DNA of 58,524 bases. It comes from Kribbella turkmenica (GTDB lineage: Bacteria; Actinomycetota; Actinomycetes; Propionibacteriales; Kribbellaceae). This document shows positions 43,103 to 51,945 of the stretch, piece after piece. Below the pieces are notes generated by a model. The model was not told the DNA's origin. It did not search any database and was given only the letters and a program-made list of their open reading frames with translations. The DNA lies in contig NZ_SMKR01000020.1 of NCBI RefSeq assembly GCF_004348725.1, positions 1 through 58,524 of the forward strand. The letters are read 5' to 3'. How positions within the stretch are numbered: the first letter of the stretch is position 1; every line of letters begins with the position of its first letter. The position numbers were made by a program, and so were the translations under genes.

Positions 43103-44341
43103 ATGAGCCTTCGTTATGGCGCCCGGAAGTTCGCCCTCATCGCGTCCGCCCTGGCCTTGGCCGCGACTGCCGCCACGGCGGCGGCGGCAGACACCCCGAG
43201 CCCAGCCGCCGCTCCGCTGGCCGTGAGCTTCGCCGTCACCGGCCCCAGGGAGACGGTCTTCGACTACGACGCCCCGGTGGGCGGCTCGTGTGACACGAGT
43301 GCGACAGGCGACCTTCCCGACGCCGCGGCCCGGGCGTTCCGCGACTCCGCTGGCGACGTCCACCTGATCGCGACGCACCACCGGCACTGGGCCTCGATCG
43401 GTCCGACCCTGAACGACGTCGAGCGCGACTGCGCGCACATGATCTACGAGGCCGGCAACAGCCCCGAGCCGGACACCTACGACAACCGCGGCTGGCTGGA
43501 GACGTTCTACACCGATGGCGACACCATCCACGCGCTGGTGGCCATGGACTACCACCCCGACCACTACCCCAACAAGGACTGCGTCGTCGAAGGCCAGTGC
43601 TGGTATGGCACCACCGTCCAGGCGACGTCGACCGACGGCGGCTACTCGTTCACCTCGCCGCCGCAGGGGACCCCGCGGTTCGTCGCCGGCCCGCCCTACC
43701 AGTTCGACGCCAACCGGTCCGACCGTCTCGGCACGTTCGTGCCGTCGAACATCGTCGAGGGAGACGACGGCTACCTCTACGCCATGCTGTCGTACGACTG
43801 GCCGGCGAGGGAAGGCAGCTGCCTGATCCGCACGAACAACATCGCCGACCCAGCGTCCTGGCGGGCCTGGGTCGGCGCCGTCGGCGGCTTCAGCGTCGAA
43901 TTCGCCAGTCCCTACCCCGTGGCGCCGGGTGACCCCGCGGCGCACGAATGCACCGGGGTCGCCACGGGGATCGGCTCACCGATCCGCAGTCTTATCAAGG
44001 TCGAGGGCCATGACCTCTATCTCGCGATCTCCCACGTCGCGATCACCGAGGGCGGGGTTACCAAGACGGTTGTCCGCGCATCGACGTCGTCGGACCTGAC
44101 CAACTGGTCGACGCCGCAGACCGTCATGGACCTCCCCCGGTATGGTCAGTTCGGGGAGAGCTGCGGCACCCATCCGGGCGTCGAGCGATACCAGTACCCG
44201 TCGTTGCTCGACCCCGACAGCACCTCGATCAACTTCAACACAACCGGATCGACGGCGTACATCTACGCGACCAAGATCACCTACTGCGCCGGATTCAACC
44301 GCGACCTGGTCCGCTACCCGATCAGCATCGACATCAGCTGA
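43103..44341 (+). CDS. Secreted protein, probable beta-propeller, unknown function
   Basis: A 412-residue exported protein (GAGGAG before the ATG; signal peptide about 1-30). It contains several aromatic- and Asp/Gly-rich segments such as 'FRDSAGDVHLIATHHRH', 'ATSTDGGYSFT', 'VEGDDGYLYAMLSYDW' and 'YPSLLDPDSTSINFNTTGSTAYIYAT'. These look like blades of a five-bladed propeller of the GH43/GH32/sialidase type. Six or more cysteines suggest disulfides. I do not recognise the family and cannot assign catalytic residues. It is intact in a region of broken genes, which suggests it is under selection or recently arrived. A palindrome lies 64 bases upstream. Confidence 0.75.
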   Translation: MSLRYGARKFALIASALALAATAATAAAADTPSPAAAPLAVSFAVTGPRETVFDYDAPVGGSCDTSATGDLPDAAARAFRDSAGDVHLIATHHRHWASIGPTLNDVERDCAHMIYEAGNSPEPDTYDNRGWLETFYTDGDTIHALVAMDYHPDHYPNKDCVVEGQCWYGTTVQATSTDGGYSFTSPPQGTPRFVAGPPYQFDANRSDRLGTFVPSNIVEGDDGYLYAMLSYDWPAREGSCLIRTNNIADPASWRAWVGAVGGFSVEFASPYPVAPGDPAAHECTGVATGIGSPIRSLIKVEGHDLYLAISHVAITEGGVTKTVVRASTSSDLTNWSTPQTVMDLPRYGQFGESCGTHPGVERYQYPSLLDPDSTSINFNTTGSTAYIYATKITYCAGFNRDLVRYPISIDIS

Positions 44342-44413
44342 GTCCCCGTGATTGACAGGAAGTCACCACCCGATGACTGGTGACTCCCTGTCGATCACCT
44401 GGGTCAGGGCGGG

Positions 44414-45115
44414 TTGCCGGCTGAGGACATCGACGACGTTCGGCCAGGTGGCGCGTTGAATCGGCCAGGCAGCATCTACTACGGGATATGGGAAGGCGAT
44501 CCTGACGACGGCTGGATCTATCACGGGGGGAAGCTGGCCGGAGCCGTCGGGGAAGTCTCATGGGGAGCGGCGGGCTACATGTGGCTCCCCAACGGTCCGA
44601 GCGCTCCGCCTGTGGTCAATCCAAGAGAGCTCGCCCGGGACCGTGCTCGTTGGGATGAACGTCGCGCCCGTCGAAATCGGCATGGCGCCGAAGCCGATCG
44701 AGCACGTTGCGGACTCGATGGATCTCGTTGGTGCGCCGGCGTGGATGTGGGTGCAGAATCCGGGCCCGACGACGTGGGGGCCGATCACCGACGGCGGCTC
44801 CGAAGGTTCGGTCACGGTGATAGTGACCGCTCAGGTCGAGGAGGCAGTGTGGGATCTGGGTGACGGGAGCACCGTCACCTGTGACACACCAGGCGATCCA
44901 TACAAGCCGTCCCTCGGTGTGCGGGAGTCCCCCTCGTGTGGGCATCTGTACGAGCGCACCAGCAGGGGGCAACCGAACCAGGCCTACGCGGTTCCGCGAC
45001 GACCTGGACCGCGCAATGGGAGGACTCGACCGGTGCCACCGGCACACTCGAGGTCGACCCGCTGACATCGACAGTCCACGTACGCATCGGTGAGCGGCAA
45101 CTAATCGAGCGATAG
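44414..45115 (+). pseudogene. Exported PKD-like actinobacterial protein, two frameshifts
   Basis: Three frames are needed to read one protein. First 'GSIYYGIWEGDPDDGWIYHG' to about 44630; then 'APVEIGMAPKP' through 'GAPAWMWVQNPGPTTWGPIT' and 'VVWDLGDGSTVTCDTPG'-type text (here 'AVWDLGDGSTVTCDTPG') to 'CGHLYERTSRGQPNQAY' at about 44990; then 'ATTTWTAQWEDSTG' ending 'VRIGERQLIER' at TAG 45115. This order (WLWV-type strand, WDLGDG, CGHxY, W-x-V-x-W) is that of a common exported actinobacterial protein often annotated loosely as ATP/GTP-binding. It is often found near small resolvase-like genes, as here. Confidence 0.65.
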
Positions 45116-45184
45116 CCCGACCCTGCGGCGGGCCCGGGCCAGTCTCGTCACGGCGGCCGGTCGTGGCACACCACCAGGAGTACG

Positions 45185-45365
45185 GACATAAGGGAGGGCG
45201 ATGCGCCGGTAGCGTTCGTCGAGGAAGGTGTCGGTCTTGCTGGCCGATTCCTTGGTTCCGGGGGCGAACCGGCCCACGAGCACAGGTGGCGAAGCGGGTC
45301 ATGTCCAGCCCGATCTCTGCGATGATCACGTGGGCGGCGGTGGACCCCACCCCGGGATCCAACCC
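45185..45365 (-). pseudogene. IS110-family transposase fragment
   Basis: Minus-strand text 'GLDPGVGSTAAHVIIAEIGLDMTRF' followed, after a frame change and deletion, by 'LVGRFAPGTKESASKTDTFLDERYRRIA' matches the C-terminal IS116/IS110/IS902 transposase domain. The segment between the KES motif and KTDTF is missing compared with intact members, and the whole N-terminal DEDD domain is gone. It marks an old insertion. Confidence 0.7.
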
Positions 45366-45367
45366 TT

Positions 45368-45704
45368 CTATGTGTCAGTCACCATTCGGCGTGGGAAACC
45401 GTCGCGGTGTCGCCAAACGGGAGCGTGCCAGTGGTGGTGTTGTGCGGCCTCGCGGACGGCGTTTTCGTCGATGTCGATGCCTAGGCCGGGGCCGGATGGT
45501 CGCGTGATGTGTCCGTCAACGAACTTGAAGACGGCGGGGTCCGACGAGGTAGTCGAGGAGGTCGCTGTTGGCGTTGTAGCGGATGCCGAGGCTTTGTTCC
45601 TGGATCAAGAACTTCGGCGCTGCGAGGTCGACCTGCAGGCTGGCGGCAAGCGCGATGGGGCCGAGTGGGCAGTGTGGGGCTAGCGCGACGCCGTAGGCGA
45701 CTTG
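45368..45704 (-). pseudogene. DgoD-like dehydratase, frameshifted C-terminal fragment
   Basis: Reading down the minus strand: '[20 protein letters not shown]', '[13 protein letters not shown]' and 'DLLDYLVG', then after a one-base shift '[19 protein letters not shown]', 'LGIDIDENAVREAA' and 'APVWRHRDG' to a TAG at 45368. This is the last third of a galactonate-dehydratase-type protein, distinct from the intact dgoD at 12.5 kb. Its upstream part is cut at about 45702, exactly where a plus-strand FadR fragment begins. Confidence 0.8.
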
Positions 45705-46118
45705 CTTGAGTTGTGCGAGATCCGGCAGTCGTTGGAGGCGCTTGCCGCTGGCCGTGCCGCGCGCACGGTTGGCCGCGCGACGCTGACCACCCTTGAGCAG
45801 GCGATTGCACAGATGCAGATGCTGTCGCGCTGGAGGGAACCAACGCGGGAGCAGCGGTTCCATGACGCTGACGTGGCATTCCATGAAGGCATGGCAATGG
45901 CAAGTGGCAGCAAGTTGCTCGCGTTCGTGCTTGGTGGGTTCGAGCAATCACTGCGCCGCAGTTTCGCCGCCAGCTACAAGGGTTATTTCGCACGTGGTGA
46001 CTCTTTCGACGAGGTGGTCGACGCCCACAGAGCCGTCCTGCAGGCAGTGCGCGACCGCGACGTCGGTGGAGCCGAGAAGGCGATGCGTTCTCACCTGAGC
46101 CCAGGTTCAGCTGTGTGA
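45699..46118 (+). pseudogene. FadR-family regulator lacking its DNA-binding domain
   Basis: An FCD effector domain only: '[20 protein letters not shown]', '[20 protein letters not shown]' and 'VVDAHRAVLQAVRDRDVGGA'. The metal-site pattern is present, but the GntR winged helix (about 75 residues) is absent. It is joined at about 45700 to the DgoD fragment and at about 46100 to a dehydrogenase fragment. It might still be translated from an internal TTG, but could not bind DNA. Confidence 0.7.
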
Positions 46119-46774
46119 ACGCGGCTACGGTGAGGTGGGGTTCACGGCGCCTGGCGGTTTGGCGGAGTACGTTGTTCTCCGCGCCGATCAAGCGTTGCCA
46201 CCTACCGCCGACTGTCGGCTTGGACGTCGCAGCATTGCCGGAGCCGACCGCGGTGGTGTGTCACGCATCCTTAAGGTGTCCTCCGCTGGCGGGCCGGACG
46301 ATCACCGTCGTCGGCGATGGCACCGCGCGGCTGCTAGCCGCGCAAGTTGCCCGAGCGCTTGGCGCCGCGGCCGTTCAGGTACTGGGGCTGGACGAGAAGC
46401 GCTTGGCGTTCGCTCAGAAGCTGGCAGCTGACGACGTACACCAGGTTGGTGACGGCACTGGGGATAACGCACCACCAGCTGACGTCGTGGTCGAATGCGC
46501 GGGGGCGCCCGGGACGGCGCGACTCGCCATCGATTGTGCCCGGCGAGGCGGCACGGTCGCCATCTTGGGAGTCAAAGGTGGCGACGCTGCGCTGGACGTG
46601 GCCAGTGACCGGTTCGTCGTGGACGACAGCAGCCGAGCGAGGTGGCGCTGCCTGACCTCGGACCCAACGCCGGCGAACAAGGCAAGTACCTGCGTGTGCA
46701 CGCTGACGACGTCGGACACCTTTCCGTTGGTGGATCGCCTCGACGTCGGGGCTGGTGCGGACCAGTGGTCTTGA
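46100..46774 (+). pseudogene. Zinc-dependent (MDR) sugar/alcohol dehydrogenase, truncated and frameshifted
   Basis: It begins inside the catalytic domain ('LCERGYGEVGFTAPGGLAEY', 'VVLRADQALPPTAD'), shifts frame near 46210 to 'VGLDVAALPEPTAVVCHA', and continues with the Rossmann domain 'RTITVVGDGTARLLAAQVAR', 'VVVECAGAPGTARLAI' and 'RRGGTVAILGVKGG'; a further shift affects the end. About 100 N-terminal residues with the zinc ligands are missing. Members oxidise sugars, polyols or sugar acids, which suits the neighbouring FadR and DgoD fragments. Confidence 0.7.
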
Positions 46775-46852
46775 GGTCGACACTCCCCGGCCGTCGAGGC
46801 CGATGCGCATGGGGATGGTCTCGACGGTGGCGATCAGCATGTTCTTCACGAT
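46769..46852 (-). pseudogene. 5' end of an enolase-superfamily (mandelate racemase type) gene
   Basis: A GTG at 46852 with an excellent ribosome site (AAGGAGACATC) starts 'MKNMLIATVETIPMRIGLDG', the typical N-terminal strand of mandelate racemase/muconate lactonising enzymes. Homology ends after about 25 codons at the end of the dehydrogenase fragment. It begins 11 bases after the stop of the 1333-residue gene, so the complete gene was once in the same transcript. Confidence 0.5.
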
Positions 46853-46862
46853 GTCTCCTTAC

Positions 46863-49800
46863 TCACTCAGCCGCTACGACCAGCTCGAACCGGGCGGCGT
46901 CGGCGCGATGAAATCCCGAGTTGCGGACCACCAGGCGGAGGTAGCCGTCCGTGCCAGCGGCGAAACGGTACCGGCCGAGGTGTCGCCACCCGTTGGCGTC
47001 TTGCTGCTGATTGACGGCGTACTCTTCCTCGCCGTCGGCGTGATGTACCTGGTAAACGGCTGCGGTAGTGGTGGCGGGATTGGTCGGGTACCAGACGGCA
47101 ACGTCGTAGATACCGTCGTTGGGAAGGTCGGGCCGCCAGGTCGCCGTTCCTCCAAGCTTGCCTTCCTCGCTGTATCGGCTGGTTCCGTTCCAGCCGACCA
47201 GGCCGCTAGGATTCCACCAGCCCGTTTCGGTGTAGGTGGGCCACGAGTGGCTGTCGTCAACGACGATCTCCCTGCTGGCGATCAGAACGGTGATCGTGCG
47301 GGCCGGGGCGTCCGGTAGGGCGACGGAGATTCGATGTGTGCCGCCAGGCGGCGCCGCTGTTGGCGAGGTGAGGCTGAATGTGTACTCGCTCTCCGAACGG
47401 CCAGGCACGTCGTACTCGACCGCTGCGGACACGTGCCAGCCTGGAGGAGCTGTGAGCGTGAGCGGGCCCCGGCGCGGGACTGGGCCCATATTGAGGACGG
47501 CGGCGGTGATCTTGAGGGCGTCGCCTGGTTTCGCCAAGACGGATGGGTCACCAGTGAGCATGGTGACCTTTAGCGGCGCAATGACCTCGATGTCTGTCGC
47601 TTCCAGGTCGGTGGAGCCGCCAGCCCACGTCGCGCGCGCGGTCAGCGCGTGCTTCGCGATGGTCGCATCGTCCGGCACGCCGACGTCGAACGTCCACACC
47701 GCGGTGCCATCGACCGAAACCTCAGTCGGGACCTGATCAGCGACGTCAACCGACCAACGGTCTGGTACTGACAGGCTGACGGATGCGCTCTCCAGGACGG
47801 CGCCTGACCCGTTGCGCAACCTGGCCTGAACCCGGACGCTGTCGCCCGGCGTTGTGTCCGGCGAGCACGACAATTCCCCACAGGCGGCTTGCCCTCGCGG
47901 CACGATGCCGGTGACCGCAGGTGGCAGCCGCAGTGTGCGGGGCTGGCTACTCCGGTTGCCGGACACCACCCTGTAGGTAAAGGTGCTGGCCAGATCGTCG
48001 ACGGGGATCGTCCATTCGAACGGGAAGACCTTGGCCGGTGCCTCCTGCTCGGCGCCGCCATCGATTGAGTACACCATCCGCGCTTCGGTCAGGACGTCGA
48101 TCTGCACGTAGGCTTCGTAGCCGGACCGATCGGGCCGGACGAGCAGCATGCCGCGGACGAGCCCCTGGTCGCTTCCGGGATCGATGTCCTCGAAGTGGTA
48201 GCTGCTTGAGGATCGGTCGGTCGTGTCGGATGTCCAATGCCAAGGTACGGTGATCTCTACCCCGCGGATGACAACGGCCGTGATTCCCTTTGCAGAGACG
48301 GTGGTGGTTAGCTTTCCGCCGAGTACGGTGGCAGGGGTGCGGCTGCCATTGTCGCGAATGATCTCGGCGTCATAGCGCCGACGGGGGTCGAGCCCTGTGA
48401 GCACCGTCGCCAAGCCGATCGTCACGGGTTCGGTGTGCTCGGATTCGCTGGTCAGGCTGAGGTACAAACTATTGTTGCCGATTCCGGTGAACCAGTTGAC
48501 CTGCGGGTTGTCGACGGCAACGATGCCCTTCGGGAAGTACGGCCAGACGTTGTCCTCTCCATAGAAGACGCCCGGCGCGTGGCCGTACACGTAATAGCGA
48601 AAGAAGACGTAATTGGTCTCGAAGTGCTTGGGGAAGTCGATGCGGCTCGCCGACCTCGTCACGTGCTCAGAGATCAAGTAGTCCACTGTCATGGCGAGCT
48701 GTGCGGGAGCGTGGTGGTAGTAAATTGCACTAACGCCGTTCGGGCCCTCGAGCGGGAACCTTGGCTTCATCTGCGTCACGCTGTGCTGCCGGCTGTAATA
48801 GCCGGGGTAGTTCGTATACCGGCCGACGACGAGATTGTGCGCGACGTCGCGGATGAGCCGGTCACCGGTGTGCTCGGCAAGCCGAAGTAAGAAGCCTGCC
48901 CGGCACGGTATCCACGTCAAGCCGCCGACCGGACTCTTGCCGTCATCAGGAATCCTGAGCGTGGTCAACTGTTCATAGGTGACGCCGCAAGTAGACACCA
49001 TCCATGCCGGCACTTGCTCGCTCTTGACTGTGCGGACGGGATAGTCGGGCAATAGGGTTCCGTCAGGCCAGATCTTCACCTGGCTGTCGATGAACGGCTG
49101 GTTCGGCACGGTCACCGTCGTATCGGGGACTGGTCGCACCTGCGTCTGAGTGATGAACCTCTTGGCTTCGCGATGCGCGGCGTCGAGGATGTCCTGGTCG
49201 CCGGTGATCTCGTAGGTCACCAGAAGTTCGGTCCAAGCCTTGGAATGCCAGTACGCGAACCCGTTCTCGGGCTGATTGGTGGTGTAAGGGCGCATGATCT
49301 CGTCGCGAAGATAACGGCGGGCCTCGGCGCGCAACTCGGCTAGGTAGGCCGGATTCCTGGTGAGAAGGTATGCCTGCAATGGATTGCTCATGGGCGTGCG
49401 AGCCTCGCGCGGCGGGCGCCGTCTGATCAGATCCATCGCAAGGTTGTGGATGCCGGCGTTCTGGCCACGTGTTTGTTCGTAGATAGGTACCAGGGTCGAG
49501 GCGTCGCCGGAAACGCGACCGATCCGGTACAGGTTCCGGTTCCCGTAAACGGGTTTGCCGATGATCGGCGTGCTGCCATGGCCGGGACGAGACACGTGAT
49601 ACTCGATCAGGGGTCGGGCTCGCTTGTCGTACAGCCTGGTGTCGCCGGTGAGATAGAAGGCGGACAGCAGTGCCGATGCGACCGTCGTGCGGATGGCGCG
49701 GTCGTTCTCGATGTCAGCGAATCCCTTGCCGCGGTTCCACCACCCGCTGAAGGACGGCACGAAGGTCTCGCTATCGTCCTGGGCTGGCTCGATCAGGATC

Positions 49801-50864
49801 AGGTCGATAATGTTGTGGACCGTGTCGGTGAGCGACGTCTCGTAGACGTTGCGTCGGTAGTCGGTATAGCCGTACTCGTTGCGTGTCAGGTCGGTGTAGG
49901 CGTCATACATCGACCCGGGGGCCGCATACAAGCCGAACGCGTAGCCGCGACTCTCGCCAGCGGCCAGCGACGAGCGACTGCCGATCTGCGGTGCGAAGAC
50001 GACCGGCTGCACGTCGCGATCGTCGTTGCCCAGGCTCATAGCGAAGGGTTGCCCATCTGGGCCGAGCTCCCGCTCGTGCTCGAACAGCAGCACCTCACCA
50101 GGGACGTAGACGCCCATAGTCACTTGCCGGTTGGCGAGTCGCCGCTCGGTCAGTGACATCGGAGCGAACAGTTCCCAGGCGCCAAGTGATCTGGAGCCTT
50201 CAACGAACTTCGCATGCTGGCGGGTTCCGCACAGAACTTCGTCGACGCCATCGAGCTTGACAGCATCGAACGATTGGTAGCCGACCACATAGTTGCTGTC
50301 CCGGCCGGCCGTGATGGTCCAGTGCAGCTCCGGATTGTCGCCGACGAGACTCCAGCGAACAGTGAGATCGTAGGCTCCCGGCGGAGTGCTGCGCAGTTCG
50401 ACCGTTCGGTCGTCGAGTTGGCGCAGGGAGTCGAAGCTCACCCAGTTGGGCGTCATCGACGTGTAGTAATCGTTGGGATTGCCGTCAGAGCCCGTCAGAA
50501 CGACCCATTGTTCGTCGAAGCGTGATTCCGCATCCGTTACCCGCAGCCACCCGCGACCGTCACGCACCTCCATCTCGCGCACGTACGTCCAGCCACCCTC
50601 CCAAGCAGCACGAAAAAACGTGGCGCGGTGCCGCCGGCCAGCGATCGTCGCGACCGGCTCCATTGTCAGGCCCGGCTTATCCAGGCGGCGCAGAGGCAAC
50701 GGCAGCGGCGCCTGTCCAGGCGCAGTCGCCTCCTGTGCCACCGCTACGCCGGTGAGTGAATCAACGACGGGCGGCAAAACGGCGGCGCCGACCAGTAGCC
50801 GGATCGCCGAGCGACGGGAGATCCCGCCTTGGGGTTGGCGACTTGACGGGGTTGTCTCACTCAC
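46863..50864 (-). CDS. Giant Tat-exported protein, putative alpha/alpha-toroid polysaccharide-active enzyme
   Basis: A 1333-residue protein. GTG 50864 (GGAG upstream) opens a Tat signal ('ISRRSAIRLLVG', cleavage near AVAQ). Residues about 50-310 are beta-rich ('FRAAWEGGWTYVREMEV'). Residues about 330-830 are a long helical region with Trp/Tyr/His-rich loops ('FVPSFSGWWNRGKGF', 'GFAYWHSKAWTELLVTYEIT', 'WIPCRAGFLLRLAEHTGD', 'SAIYYHHAPAQLAMTVDYLI'), like the toroids of polysaccharide lyases and GH families. Then come a small beta domain, an Ig-like segment, two NEW3-like domains (about 1000-1190) and a golvesin-C-type ligand-binding domain (about 1205-1333, 'YDVAVWYPTNPATTTAAVYQ'). I cannot assign a CAZy family. 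The surrounding sugar-acid gene fragments hint at an acidic polysaccharide (inference). Confidence 0.75.
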   Translation of the reverse strand: MSETTPSSRQPQGGISRRSAIRLLVGAAVLPPVVDSLTGVAVAQEATAPGQAPLPLPLRRLDKPGLTMEPVATIAGRRHRATFFRAAWEGGWTYVREMEVRDGRGWLRVTDAESRFDEQWVVLTGSDGNPNDYYTSMTPNWVSFDSLRQLDDRTVELRSTPPGAYDLTVRWSLVGDNPELHWTITAGRDSNYVVGYQSFDAVKLDGVDEVLCGTRQHAKFVEGSRSLGAWELFAPMSLTERRLANRQVTMGVYVPGEVLLFEHERELGPDGQPFAMSLGNDDRDVQPVVFAPQIGSRSSLAAGESRGYAFGLYAAPGSMYDAYTDLTRNEYGYTDYRRNVYETSLTDTVHNIIDLILIEPAQDDSETFVPSFSGWWNRGKGFADIENDRAIRTTVASALLSAFYLTGDTRLYDKRARPLIEYHVSRPGHGSTPIIGKPVYGNRNLYRIGRVSGDASTLVPIYEQTRGQNAGIHNLAMDLIRRRPPREARTPMSNPLQAYLLTRNPAYLAELRAEARRYLRDEIMRPYTTNQPENGFAYWHSKAWTELLVTYEITGDQDILDAAHREAKRFITQTQVRPVPDTTVTVPNQPFIDSQVKIWPDGTLLPDYPVRTVKSEQVPAWMVSTCGVTYEQLTTLRIPDDGKSPVGGLTWIPCRAGFLLRLAEHTGDRLIRDVAHNLVVGRYTNYPGYYSRQHSVTQMKPRFPLEGPNGVSAIYYHHAPAQLAMTVDYLISEHVTRSASRIDFPKHFETNYVFFRYYVYGHAPGVFYGEDNVWPYFPKGIVAVDNPQVNWFTGIGNNSLYLSLTSESEHTEPVTIGLATVLTGLDPRRRYDAEIIRDNGSRTPATVLGGKLTTTVSAKGITAVVIRGVEITVPWHWTSDTTDRSSSSYHFEDIDPGSDQGLVRGMLLVRPDRSGYEAYVQIDVLTEARMVYSIDGGAEQEAPAKVFPFEWTIPVDDLASTFTYRVVSGNRSSQPRTLRLPPAVTGIVPRGQAACGELSCSPDTTPGDSVRVQARLRNGSGAVLESASVSLSVPDRWSVDVADQVPTEVSVDGTAVWTFDVGVPDDATIAKHALTARATWAGGSTDLEATDIEVIAPLKVTMLTGDPSVLAKPGDALKITAAVLNMGPVPRRGPLTLTAPPGWHVSAAVEYDVPGRSESEYTFSLTSPTAAPPGGTHRISVALPDAPARTITVLIASREIVVDDSHSWPTYTETGWWNPSGLVGWNGTSRYSEEGKLGGTATWRPDLPNDGIYDVAVWYPTNPATTTAAVYQVHHADGEEEYAVNQQQDANGWRHLGRYRFAAGTDGYLRLVVRNSGFHRADAARFELVVAAE

Positions 50865-51386
50865 GACCCGATCTCCATCCGTATCAATTGCAGGGGTGCA
50901 GTGGCTTCTGCAGGGGTGCGACAGAGAGGTGCCTGGACTGAGACGGCCAGGCATTCTCGCCGAGCAGCAGGCGTTGGCTCAGGCGGCCGGGCCCGATCAC
51001 CGGAGCACAGCAATCGGAATCATCTGCCACCCGATGCGACTCTGGCGCACCGCGCTACGGGACAGGGGCGATCAATCGAGCTGACCGTGAGCAGCCTCGT
51101 TCGGACCAGCCTCCTCGCTCTGGCCGTGGCATCAGCTGTCTGTCCGATACGAGGCATGGCCCTCCTCTCCCAAGATCGGCACTTATCCTGATACAACATC
51201 GACTATGCAGGTGTAATATCCAGAGACTAGATGGTTGATCTTCATAGAGCTGCCGTCAAGCCCTGGAGGAACATGACTGGTGCGATCTGGCCGGTATCGG
51301 ACGTTCACACTGGCCGGCGCGGCACCGACCGCGCCCTCGAAGCCGACACTGTCGTTCGCGGTCGACACCACCGGCCGCGCGAGGTG
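50865..51386. other. Upstream region of the giant gene, no supported CDS
   Basis: About 520 bases with no convincing gene on either strand. It holds the palindrome-related motif at 51206-51221 in a relatively A/T-rich patch (about 51185-51240). The promoter of the 1333-residue gene is expected here. Confidence 0.4.
51206..51221. promoter_or_regulatory. Copy of the TGCAG-TGTAA-ATCC operator motif
   Basis: TGCAGGTGTAATATCC matches the 16-mer at 43024-43039 at 14 of 16 positions, both differences being transitions. It is about 340 bases upstream of the giant gene start. Confidence 0.4.
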
Positions 51387-51850
51387 TTAGGTCGAAGGCC
51401 GCCCGAGCCAGGGACGGTCCGGCGGGCCGGTGACGCCGACGTCGGCAGCGAACAGGTGATTCCGGCAGGCGGCCGACCGAGTCCGAGCGAGGCGGTGGTG
51501 ATCACCAGCGTGCCGCCTTGGAAGCAGACCGCGGTCGGTTTGGGGACCGGCAGTTCGACCCTGGCCAGGAGCTCACCCGTCGGCGCATACCGGCGGAGCT
51601 CGCTCGCATCCCAGACCGCCACCCAGACGCAGCCCTCGTCCAGCACCAGTCTGTCGGGATTGCCGCCGCTGATCTCGGCGATGGTGCTGCGCTCGCCCGG
51701 CGTCCCGTCGTACAGGGTGATGGCTTCGAGGCGGCGGTGCGGGAGGGTGTCGACGAAGTACAGGGTGCGGCCGTCCGGGCTGAAGTTCGGGCCCCGATTC
51801 CCCTCTGTGCCGCTGGCCTGATCGACATCCGGATAGGCCTGGTCGTGGGG
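51387..51850 (-). pseudogene. SMP-30/gluconolactonase-type sugar lactonase, truncated and frameshifted
   Basis: Minus-strand text '[20 protein letters not shown]', 'GGNPDRLVLDEGCVWVAVWD', 'LRRYAPTGELLARVELPVPK' and 'PTAVCFQGGTLVITTAS' is the C-terminal half of a SMP-30/LRE propeller, including the metal-ligand Asp in the 'NPDRLVLDE' segment (usually GxPDGLxxD). Near 51450 a one-base shift is needed to reach the ending 'LFAADVGVTGPPDRPWLG' before TAA at 51387. The N-terminal half is absent. Such enzymes open sugar lactones, one step before dehydratases such as DgoD. Confidence 0.72.
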
Positions 51851-51945
51851 TTTCCGGGGCATTGCCACGGCTCTGGTTGCGGAGCAATGTTGGGTGCGAC
51901 CGGTGGCGCCACCGGGGCGCTGCCCTGAGGCAAAGGGGGTGGACC

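Noticed and set aside
49446..50156. Plus-strand frame inside the giant gene
   Set aside because: Antisense shadow; the minus-strand frame is continuous for 1333 codons with a Tat signal and recognisable C-terminal modules.
41493..51850. A discrete integrative element spanning the accessory region
   Set aside because: I found no integrase, no flanking direct repeats and no tRNA end; decay and small insertions explain the region without one.
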